Below, in pieces: positions 29,367-37,570 of a stretch of 64,000 nt of DNA (positions are counted from its first letter, which is position 1; every line of letters begins with the position of its first letter). The position numbers were made by a program, and so were the translations under genes. The notes under the pieces are model-generated. The model was not told the origin of the DNA and searched no databases. It saw only the letters and a program-made list of their open reading frames with translations. The DNA comes from Trichomonas vaginalis G3 (taxonomy: Eukaryota > Parabasalia > Trichomonadida > Trichomonadidae). The stretch is from the NCBI RefSeq assembly GCF_026262505.1, contig NC_067204.1, positions 24,149,300 to 24,213,299 of the forward strand. Reading direction: 5' to 3'.

Positions 29367-29869
29367 TAAACATTTAATTTATTATAATTAATTTTTTATT
29401 ACAGTATAGTAAAAAATGCTATAAATAAATTATTATATTTTATTAAAATGTGACTTTTAATAGTAAGTGAATAAAATAAATCAGGAATTGGGAAAGAAAT
29501 AAGGTTAATTAAAAATAATGAAAATTACAAGTTTAAGGTTAATGAAAAGTGACAATGGGCGAGTTTGTCCCCCACTCTTTGGGAAACGGACAATTTTTTT
29601 ACATTCATTATAATTCTCATGTAACTGTTAAAAATTCGTTCTATGATAATCTAACATCTAACGATAATGAGGCATTAAATATTTCTGAAAATAATTTGAA
29701 CGGGTCTAAATATAATTATCTTTACCATTATGCATATCTTTGTGAATTGTATCTAATACGGTTCAATAATATGGATCCAAATAATGATATTAAGTGTTCA
29801 AAAAATGAATGTTTTAAAGGAAATTATTTGATTCAAATAATTAAGAGTGTTTTTTTTTCTGTTTTGATA

Positions 29870-30180
29870 TTTTTTGATTGATATTTGCACCGTAAGAAAC
29901 AAGAACTTCGTCGATTTCTTTATTATTTTTAATTGCAACATAAAGAGCTGTTTGTCCATATGTAAATATAAAAAACATTCAATATGATTTTATTATTCAT
30001 TATATGCTCAAGTTATATTCTAAAATGACCAGGGAACTAGTTGTTTACGCTCAAAGTTACTTATTAATTGATAGATCTATCTAAATTTGGCAAAATTGAA
30101 TTCCCATCAACAGAAAATATTGCAAAATAAAGTGCAGTAATTCCAAATTAATCTTTTTAGTTAAGATAGAAATATGTATT
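29870..30180 (-). pseudogene. Decayed ankyrin-repeat remnant
   Basis: On the minus strand, frames reading YGQTALYVAIKNNKEIDEVL then VSYGANIN (about 29880-29970), and FGITALYFAIFSVDGNS (about 30100-30160) are recognisable ankyrin repeats of the ETAEVLISHGANINEKD type, without a continuous frame. It is the relic of another DUF3447-type ankyrin gene. Confidence 0.7.
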
Positions 30181-30282
30181 GCGTGAACTTCCAAATGACA
30201 TCAAGTGAAATTCGAAACCAGAGTATAGTTCCCAATATTTCAATTGATGAAGTGAAATGATAAAAAAAATTTAAAATATATT

Positions 30283-31728
30283 ATGAATTTCATCACAATT
30301 AGGTATTCGGAGATCGAGCGATGTAATGATATTAAAAATAAAGAACCATTTACCTTCATTATTAATGATGAAAGAATAGAAATATCAAAGTTTGTCTCAA
30401 TTATGATTTCAGATTTAGTACATGATGAATATTTGCGCGATTGTTCAGTTAAATCAGTTAGTAAATTTTTAAATATATCATACAGCAATTCAATAAACAT
30501 CATATCAGAATTTTTCAAAACTGGAATTCTCAGATACGAGAATAATCAAAAACAATTTCGAGATATATTTGAAATTAGCAAAGCTTTCGGGATTAAATTC
30601 TTGACAGACAAGTTTTGTGAGCATATTATGTCAATTCACAAGGAAATTAATGAAGAAAACGTTATTGATATCTATGATTGTTATATAATTCAAAAAGATA
30701 CAGAAAAGATTAAAGAATGCATTTCATTTTTCGCTTCAAAAATGTTTGATCTTCAAGAAGAGTATAAGATCGATATTATCAAAAGATTTGGATACGACTT
30801 TTTTGAGCAAGTTTTGACATCTGAATCTCTCAAGGTATCAAATGAAGATTCATTAGTCAATACAATCATAACACTGAGTGAGTATGATAATTCATTCTTT
30901 TCACTCCTTGTTTATGTCAGAGTTGAATATTGCAGTAATAATATTATCAAATCAATCAAAGATTTTTCAGAAAAACACAGTTTAGAATCCATCTCAAATG
31001 AAGTCTTCGGATGTGCACTTCTTAAACGTTCATCAATTCCTCATAAGCTTCAAATTTCTAAGATCAATTACCATAGTGCAGAAGCAGTTCCATGCAAACT
31101 TCAACTTTCTAATGTCGCTGATTATAATTTAAAAACTATTTCTAATAAATTCGAACTATCTCATATCGAAGAATTCCATCAAGTCGATAAATCAGATGAA
31201 AATGTAAGAATTTTAAGAAGTTTAAATAAGACAAAAGATAGTTTCGATCAAATATATAAAGTTCTTAAAAAAGCATCATTGGAAGAAGATCCTACAACAA
31301 TAAAATTTGCTGTTGATGAAAAATATATTGATGTTCGAGATGAATATGAAAAAAATATGATTCTCGAAGCCGCACGGCAGAATAATTTATGTCTTGTAAA
31401 GTATTTGTTTAATCAAGATGTGGATATTCGCAGTAGATCTTACACTAATAGAACAATTCTTCATTATTTTTGTCAAGAAGGAAATCTCGAAGGTGTAAAA
31501 TTTGCTCTGAACTTTATTGATATTAATGACAAGAATAACGAAGATTATACACCTCTTCATGATGCCATTAATTATAATCGTATAGATATTTGTAAATTTC
31601 TTATCTCGCATCCCAATATAGATAAACATGCTAAAAACAAAAATAACGAAACTCCCCTCCAATATGCAATTAGTCTTGGAAAACAAGAAATTGTTGAAGT
31701 TCTTAATAGAAATGGAATTACGGAATAG
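30283..31728 (+). CDS. BTB/BACK-like N-terminus with C-terminal ankyrin repeats
   Basis: 481 aa. Residues about 20-250 match the N-terminal region of the proteins at 17197 and 33557: an IEI...FVS-type first strand and helix region, GILRYENNQKQFRDIFE, and RFGYDFFEQVLTSESLKVSN. After a linker (about 255-310) come four ankyrin repeats: ENMILEAARQNNLCLVKYLF, TILHYFCQEGNLEGVKFAL, YTPLHDAINYNRIDICKFLI, ETPLQYAISLGKQEIVEVL. The combination suggests an adaptor that assembles through the N-terminus and binds through the repeats. It is intact, and downstream genes face it (convergent at 31764). Confidence 0.75.
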   Translation: MNFITIRYSEIERCNDIKNKEPFTFIINDERIEISKFVSIMISDLVHDEYLRDCSVKSVSKFLNISYSNSINIISEFFKTGILRYENNQKQFRDIFEISKAFGIKFLTDKFCEHIMSIHKEINEENVIDIYDCYIIQKDTEKIKECISFFASKMFDLQEEYKIDIIKRFGYDFFEQVLTSESLKVSNEDSLVNTIITLSEYDNSFFSLLVYVRVEYCSNNIIKSIKDFSEKHSLESISNEVFGCALLKRSSIPHKLQISKINYHSAEAVPCKLQLSNVADYNLKTISNKFELSHIEEFHQVDKSDENVRILRSLNKTKDSFDQIYKVLKKASLEEDPTTIKFAVDEKYIDVRDEYEKNMILEAARQNNLCLVKYLFNQDVDIRSRSYTNRTILHYFCQEGNLEGVKFALNFIDINDKNNEDYTPLHDAINYNRIDICKFLISHPNIDKHAKNKNNETPLQYAISLGKQEIVEVLNRNGITE

Positions 31729-31763
31729 CTAAATGACACATACACACACAAAAAAAAATTTAT

Positions 31764-33020
31764 TTAGAACTTTATAACTCTATCAATTGTATTTGTCTTC
31801 TTATAAATGTTCTTCTTTTCTTCAATTAATCTATCGACTGCTTCTCCAATCTTCATGTTCAGATCGATATTCTTCAAGGAATATGCTGTAAGTGCAGTAA
31901 ATGCTGTTCCTTCTCTTGAACTAAGCGTCTTTGTTGAATAGTTGCAAGATAAAACAAACTTCTTCTTTTTACCATCATCAACACTGTACATAATCATTGG
32001 CAAATGTGCAAATGGAACATCACCATATGATGTTGTCATCATATATGCATCAGTTAATGGGCCATGTACAGTGAAGTTACCAATTGAAGACAAAATAATT
32101 GGTGCTCCATTGATGATTGGTCCTTCTGGGAAACCGTCCTTCATTCCTTTCATGAATTGGAATGTTGCTTTGTTTGCCAATTTCTCTTTCATGTCCTTTC
32201 TGTAAAGATTCATCATTTCTCTAATAGTTGTATCCGTTGTGGCCTTGATACTGATTGGAATATTTGCAATGTACTGTCCTTGTCTGAGGTCAAGATTCTT
32301 GCTTGCATTGTTCCTCATTCCAATAACTTCCAACAATCCTGTCTTTTCGAATTTCCCATTCAATGCACTAACAGCAAGAACTAATGAAGAAAATGAAGCT
32401 TCCGTCAAGCCGTGTAGTTTTTTGTCTTTCTTATCATAGATCTGGAACTCGTTGTCATATAATATTTCATTGATAACAGTTGAATTTCCTGGAATACTCT
32501 TGAAATCATTATCAGATGATGTAAATCTGAGAGCATCTTTGTCTGTGAAGTAATTTGGAATGGTGCATTTTGTGGATTGGATTTCTTTGAGGAATGGATC
32601 AAAAATAGATTCAGGAAGCTTGAGCTTTGGCAATTCTTTTCCGTCACTTAAACTATTAATGAAATCTTTAACTGTAGTTCCATCATAAAGTCCATGTGAT
32701 GCTGAGAAAACTACGCTATTATCCGATATAGCAATGGAACTCATAATTTGGGATGGGTTTTTCATGAAATTATTTTCCAAATAATTAATTTGATCTTGAA
32801 GGGAAGTAACATTTGATGGTAATTTGTATACTGGGACATCACGTGGCTTGAATACAAATTCATCACCTTCAATATGTGTGTGGAAACCGCAGAAAGATTT
32901 GGCAAGTTTATCCACAACTAAGTCAACACTCTTTTTATCCTTACATCTGAGTCCGACGGCTATGTTATAGTTTGATGGAAGAAAACCGGCTTCGAATGAG
33001 GCTATCTTTCTGCGCAGCAT
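31764..33020 (-). CDS. HxxxD-type acyltransferase (condensation/chloramphenicol acetyltransferase fold)
   Basis: 418 aa. SASHGLYDGTTVKDFIN (about residues 105-122) carries the HxxxD catalytic motif, at the position expected of wax-ester synthase/alcohol acyltransferase/condensation-type enzymes with two CAT-like halves. The second half has SSIGNFTVHGPLTDAYMMTT then SYGDVPFA. It should transfer an acyl group from a CoA- or carrier-bound donor to an alcohol or amine; the substrate is unknown. No signal peptide or membrane helix, hence cytosolic. A strong Inr TCACTTTGC lies 5 nt upstream of the ATG. C/G-richer codons than neighbouring family genes suggest higher expression. Confidence 0.72.
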   Translation of the reverse strand: MLRRKIASFEAGFLPSNYNIAVGLRCKDKKSVDLVVDKLAKSFCGFHTHIEGDEFVFKPRDVPVYKLPSNVTSLQDQINYLENNFMKNPSQIMSSIAISDNSVVFSASHGLYDGTTVKDFINSLSDGKELPKLKLPESIFDPFLKEIQSTKCTIPNYFTDKDALRFTSSDNDFKSIPGNSTVINEILYDNEFQIYDKKDKKLHGLTEASFSSLVLAVSALNGKFEKTGLLEVIGMRNNASKNLDLRQGQYIANIPISIKATTDTTIREMMNLYRKDMKEKLANKATFQFMKGMKDGFPEGPIINGAPIILSSIGNFTVHGPLTDAYMMTTSYGDVPFAHLPMIMYSVDDGKKKKFVLSCNYSTKTLSSREGTAFTALTAYSLKNIDLNMKIGEAVDRLIEEKKNIYKKTNTIDRVIKF

Positions 33021-33024
33021 TGTT

Positions 33025-33033
33025 GCAAAGTGA
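33025..33033 (-). promoter_or_regulatory. Initiator TCACTTTGC of the HxxxD acyltransferase
   Basis: Minus-strand TCACTTTGC followed after AACA by the ATG at 33018-33020; it fits the TCA(+1)YT initiator. Confidence 0.75.
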
Positions 33034-33077
33034 TTTGTTCTTACAGTTAATTCAAAATTTTCTTGAAATTGAGAAGT

Positions 33078-33130
33078 ATGAATTCACATCAAAATTGTGT
33101 GAATTCACAGTAATTCATATGAATTCACAC
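33078..33130. promoter_or_regulatory. Cluster of three GAATTCACA motifs upstream of the acyltransferase
   Basis: GAATTCACA occurs three times (from about 33080, 33101 and 33121). The last two copies sit in an inverted repeat: GTGTGAATTCA (33097-33107) and TGAATTCACAC (33120-33130). It is about 60-110 bp upstream of the start codon on the minus strand, a plausible position for a dimer-binding regulatory site; no factor can be named. Confidence 0.45.
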
Positions 33131-33556
33131 TATCTTTAAGGCATTTCACCAAAATGATATTGTTGTTTCAGTCTAATTTGAATGGTTTTGAAAAGCATTT
33201 ATTGGGGAAAACTGTCAAATGTTCAAAATTAGTTTCAAAGTTTGTTTTATTTAGTTCAGCATTAGAAAACTGCATGTTTCATATGTAAAAATACTGAAGA
33301 AATGAAATTTTAATCATTTTTCTATCATAATATTGATAAGAAAAATATTATAATGGAATTTGATAGTAAATTATCGGATACAGAAGGTTTCTTAGATAGG
33401 TAGTTTTAATGGATCGAAATTTAAAGTCCAATATTGAGTTTTATTGCAATTTTTGGTAAAGGATTTCATATAAATTTTGTAAACTATTGAAAGTTTGAAA
33501 TATTTATTATTTGAGATAAATTTTGGTCGATGTAAATTGAAAAATTTTATTGTGAA
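33131..33556. other. Divergent intergenic region, no gene seen
   Basis: About 425 bp, A/T-rich, between the acyltransferase promoter and the 33557 gene. No ORF or further repeat recognised. Confidence 0.5.
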
Positions 33557-34873
33557 ATGTCTTTCTCTCTTTCCTCGAATGGGCTTGCGAATATAGCTGC
33601 ATTACCTGTGAATGAAGAAGACAATTTTGTCATTAATATCGGTAGTATTCAATTTAACTGCGCCAAATACGTAGCCGCATTTATTTCGCCGATAATTACA
33701 AAATTACTTAAAGAAGATCAGCTCATTTCAAGTTTTTTGATTGATACATCATGCAATAATCCAACAATGATTGAATCTTTTATGGCAAAACTTCTTTCCG
33801 GACAAAAATTTGATATTAATTCCCAAAATTCAAAGTACATTAAAGAAATAGGAACCGCATTACAAAATTCTGAGATTGTAGAGTCTGTTGACAAAGCAAT
33901 TTCTACAAAATCTACGTATTCTCCAAAAAATATCATTCAAATCATTAAAGAAAAGTCCAATCATACTCTGAACATTACCGATGAAGTTGATTATGCAGCA
34001 AAGAACATATCATTCTTACCTAGAAGCGAATTACTTGATTTAGATCTTGATCTAATTGATCAGATACTTTCAAGCCCGAATTTACTGATTGAAAACGAAG
34101 ATTGGCTTGCCGAACTCATATTTGACATATGTAAATCCAACGAAAACCAAAATGCGGCCTTTCTATTTCATAATATTAATTTTGAGTACCTTTCTACATC
34201 AGGAGTGACCAGATTCCTCAAAGTCGTTAACCACAAAAACCTTACAGGCCCTGTATGGTCCGCTCTGACTCAAAGATTAACTCATGATATTGTTCAATCG
34301 ACAATTGACGTAAAGAGGTACTTTACAGGTTTCAAACCAGAAGAAACAATCGTAGATGATAAAGTTAAGAAGATAGAATTCACGGGAAATCCATTTGAAG
34401 GTATAATCCATGAAATGACCAAAGAAACCGGTCAAAATCCACATGCGGCCAGGGTTGTAGAGATCACGAGTAGCAGCAAAGAAAGGAGTCATCCCTGGAA
34501 CATCCTTGATTACAATTGGACCGGATGGTTCTATACAAGGAACATTCCTGACTCTTGGATACAAATGGACTTCAAAAACAAAAGAATTGCTCCTACGTGG
34601 TACTCTATTAAGTCTGACGGAAACAGCTGCAGCCATATAAAGAACTGGGTACTCGAAGGATCAGATGACGCAACAAATTGGTCAATGGTTGATGAACAAA
34701 GAGACAATTCTATATTAAATGGCCAATTTAATGTTGGAACATTTAAATGCTCAAAATCTAGGTTTTACAGGTACTTTAGAATAAGACAGATTGACTTGAA
34801 TACAAGTGGAAACAACTATTTGGGAATGTGTAATTTCGAAATGTTTGGATCTATCAAAGATAATGTTGAATAA
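33557..34873 (+). CDS. BTB/BACK-like N-terminus with C-terminal F5/8 type C domain
   Basis: 438 aa. Residues 20-110 hold a BTB-like first part (NFVINIGSIQFNCAKYVAAF, ISPIITKLLKEDQLISSFLI) and 110-265 a BACK-like helical part (ELLDLDLDLIDQILSSPNLL then IENEDWLAELI). Residues about 290-435 are a clear F5/8C domain: VVEITSSSKERSHPWNILDY, SWIQMDFKNKRIAPTWYSIK, WVLEGSDDATNWSMVDEQRD and YFRIRQ near the end. This is the architecture of BTBD9-like proteins. The stop lies in AATAAATAA. It is intact and related to the 17197 gene. Confidence 0.8.
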   Translation: MSFSLSSNGLANIAALPVNEEDNFVINIGSIQFNCAKYVAAFISPIITKLLKEDQLISSFLIDTSCNNPTMIESFMAKLLSGQKFDINSQNSKYIKEIGTALQNSEIVESVDKAISTKSTYSPKNIIQIIKEKSNHTLNITDEVDYAAKNISFLPRSELLDLDLDLIDQILSSPNLLIENEDWLAELIFDICKSNENQNAAFLFHNINFEYLSTSGVTRFLKVVNHKNLTGPVWSALTQRLTHDIVQSTIDVKRYFTGFKPEETIVDDKVKKIEFTGNPFEGIIHEMTKETGQNPHAARVVEITSSSKERSHPWNILDYNWTGWFYTRNIPDSWIQMDFKNKRIAPTWYSIKSDGNSCSHIKNWVLEGSDDATNWSMVDEQRDNSILNGQFNVGTFKCSKSRFYRYFRIRQIDLNTSGNNYLGMCNFEMFGSIKDNVE

Positions 34874-34891
34874 ATAATTTTTATATATATA

Positions 34892-35881
34892 AGGTAGTCA
34901 CAAAATCTAAGTAGTGAGGCTCTCAAAAATTGAACCGTACTCCATACAAAATTTGTGTACCCTCACTACTTAGATTTTGTGGCCTTCAATTGAGAGGTTA
35001 GTTTTGATAGAGCACGTTATAAAATTAAAAGGGAAAAATAAATAAAATTTAAACATTTAATTATATATAATGTAAGGAGTGTAATTCCAAATTTTCTAAA
35101 AACTATTCAAATTTGAGCATTTTTTGGAAATAGTAAATCTAATATGTACATCTAATAACAACATGATTCATCACCTTTTCAAGCTCTGCAGTCAATTTTT
35201 TGAAATTTGATTGAAATAAATGTAGCAAAAATTACATTTCATTAGGGAATATATGAGTTTCTCTGGAAACAGGCTGATAAATTTTAAATTTTGTCCAATC
35301 AACATGAATGCATTGAGAAATTTGGATTGATTTTCTGGTAGAATCTGGAACAATTCAACCATGTATAAATGGATCATGTAATCATCATGAAATGTTAGTG
35401 TTAGAGTTCAAAAGAAACAGAATGAGTGGAAATCAAACACAATCTGAATAATTTTAAACGTATACAATCTTTAAGTTTGTATTTTGAATTCTACATATAT
35501 GATTGTGTAATTCGTTCTTTCAAATTTTCGGATTCAGGCATGTTTTGATAAAATTCATTCCCAAAAACGTCAATTAACAATTAAATTTAGTGTATTTTAA
35601 ATATATATACGGATTATATTTTATAAATTATATTAAATTCGCAAAATTTTAAGTTTTAAACAAAAATAAAAAATGTTCAAAATATGAAATTATGCATAGG
35701 ATATTAAAATTTACATGTTAGCAATTTTTTTGAATTGCTTTCAATTTTCTTATTGAAATTTTTAAGATTTTTTTTCTGAAATAATAAGCAAGAATATCAA
35801 CCTAAATAATATTAAATTCCATGCGTTAATTTCCCCTCAAAAGTCATTGACCGCCTCTCAATCTAGATTTTGTGAGTACTT
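34892..35881. mobile_element. Putative non-autonomous TA-flanked DNA transposon (Tc1/mariner-type), 990 bp
   Basis: The left end (from 34892) reads AGGTAGTCACAAAATCTA and the right end, reverse-complemented from 35881, reads AAGTACTCACAAAATCTA; 16 of 18 match, with weaker similarity for another 11 bp. Both ends are flanked by TA. No ORF inside. It could also be two independent short repeats; copies elsewhere in the genome would decide. Confidence 0.5.
34899..34981. repeat. Perfect 21-bp inverted repeat with 41-bp loop
   Basis: Arms 34899-34919 and 34961-34981 are exact reverse complements (core AAAATCTAAGTAGTGAGG). It begins 25 bp after the stop codon of the 33557 gene and overlaps the left end of the putative TA-flanked element. 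It could be a small foldback element, or a hairpin in the 3' UTR. Confidence 0.85.
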
Positions 35882-35892
35882 TATATATTTAA

Positions 35893-36930
35893 GGGTGCAC
35901 ACGAGAGGATCATGTAAACTTCAGAATTTAGAACCTTATTTTTAGGCATTATCTTGGCTACCTATTTAGGCTCGAAAAGCAAAAAATATCAAAAAATACA
36001 ACATGACTCCATTATGACCCTTTCATGGAGGTAGTTTTTATCCGCTAGTATTTTCCCTTTGAATCTCTTTACAATTCGAAATCAAATTCAAAACTCAGTA
36101 GAAGAAAGGAAGAATCGACTTACTACGGTTGTAATACGAATAAATACATATATTTAATTATTTTTATTTACATAATAATTGTTTGAAGCTCATATTCCAT
36201 CAAATTTTTAAATAAAAACATTAAAATATTGAAAATGTTCATATATTTTAATAGGGTTTTGGCACTTTATTGAGGAATTACTACATACATAGTCGAACTG
36301 AACTTGATATTTTGAAATTTAAATTATTTATCAAAATTAAAATTTAACTTGAAATTTATAATTATTTAGTCATATTTTGCATAATTCTAAGTAGATTTTG
36401 TAAAAAATCAAGAAAGAAAAATTTTAACGTGCTTTATTTTTTCTTTTTTAGAATAATACATATTATTATATAATTAACATATTCATAATGTTTCACCCTT
36501 TCAAAAATATAATCCTCCTCTCAAATAAACGTACATACGGGTGGCCTCTTTTTTCAAAAAATTAAAATTTGAAATTTTGGGCTCAAATATTAGAGATTTT
36601 TTCAACTTTCAACGATATATGTTGTCTATATCAGACCTCCTTTCTTTTTGATACTTAACATTGTTCCTAAATCTTAGCCGTTAAGGCTGTTCTGAAAATA
36701 TTTTTTTTTCGAAAAAATTCGAAAAAAATTCTTAAAATTCAAAAATCCCTTAATTCCTGAGGATTTTGGAAAAAAGTTTTTACATGAACATGTGTATATT
36801 ATATGAAGTATATTGATAAGGTAAAAATCAAATTTTATTGCATATTCATCGAGAAAATAAACTAACGAATCCCTCAAAATTGAGAGGGTAATCCTCTTCC
36901 TCTCAAATAAACGTACATGCGGGTGCACCC
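35893..36930. mobile_element. Putative non-autonomous TTAA-flanked element (piggyBac-type), 1038 bp
   Basis: TTAA (35889-35892) is followed by GGGTGCACACG; CGGGTGCACCC is followed by TTAA (36931-36934). The ends are inverted repeats of about 11 bp with one mismatch, and TTAA at both sides is the piggyBac target. A 33-bp segment next to the right end (AATCCTCT...GTACATGCGGGTG, from 36890) recurs inside at about 36511-36543. No ORF of note. Family assignment is inference from ends and target site only. Confidence 0.45.
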
Positions 36931-36934
36931 TTAA

Positions 36935-37570
36935 CATTTGCATGAACTTTTTTTTTCATTAGCTCGGAAAATTTTTATCGAATACTATTATTATTTATTT
37001 CAGCGCAATAAAATTATTTGACAAGTAATCCAATTTGTGAGTGTCGTCTTTACGATTATAGTCTTTACAATTTAGAAATGATAACCCTTTTTAATTTACA
37101 CTTGTTTAGTGACGCGTTTTTTGAATGTAATTTTGAAAATCATAAATACATTTAAATTCTAAAAGCTCAGAAAAAATTCTTTACTATCACAAAAAATAAT
37201 GATCTTATAATATTAAAAATATTTCGTTTGTGTACCAATATATTAATTTTTTTTAAATTCACGATTATAACTAACAAATTACTTTTAAATAAATGCTAAT
37301 CCCTTTTCACGGGATATAATTAGCTTGGCTAAAAGGAATCATAAATATGGCTTTGAAAACGCAAAACTAAATTGACTTGTTAATTTTGAGAGCAAATGAA
37401 TTAGAATAATAAATGATCTTTATCGTTCTATAATTTCTTAATACATAAATATATACGTCAATGCAGCTTGACTAATGAATCTCTAAAAAAACTTATTCAT
37501 ATTGAAAGTTTTCTATTGCAATCTCAATTATATTTGAATTGATTTTTCGATTCTATTCAGATTCATAGTC
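36935..37570. other. Intergenic A/T-rich DNA upstream of the sulfatase-like gene
   Basis: About 640 bp, no gene or repeat supported. A TTCATAGTC just before the ATG at 37571 resembles an initiator (TCATA). Confidence 0.5.

Larger units (their letters stand above)
27412..29577 (+). mobile_element. Mutator-like element (MULE), complete, 2166 bp
   Basis: Flanked by an exact 11-bp direct repeat TTTGGGAAACG (27401-27411 and 29578-29588), the target-site duplication expected of the Mutator superfamily (9-11 bp). Just inside are inverted repeats of about 27-35 bp with shared GGGACA, then CCCATTGTCACTTTT (from 27417 inward and from 29571 inward), with two mismatches in the 27-bp core. It contains one intact transposase gene and an 88-bp internal duplication. 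Both target-site and host-frame evidence agree on the ends. Confidence 0.9.
27280..29840 (+). pseudogene. Remnant of a beta-helix surface protein (Pmp-like) gene split by a Mutator-like element
   Basis: Left part (to 27411) reads QLRRDNAVIDAFAQLTLN then RCSILGDLGN. The right part (from 29578) reads LGNGQFFYIHYNSHVTVKNS then FYDNLTSNDNEALNIS. Joined through one copy of the 11-bp target duplication the frame is ...SILGDLGNGQFFYIHYNS.... The strand-turn-strand pattern with KNSFYDN resembles the polymorphic-membrane-protein-like surface family of T. vaginalis, but only about 130 codons survive, without start or stop, so this is a decayed fragment. The host family call is tentative; the split itself is directly visible. 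Confidence 0.65.
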
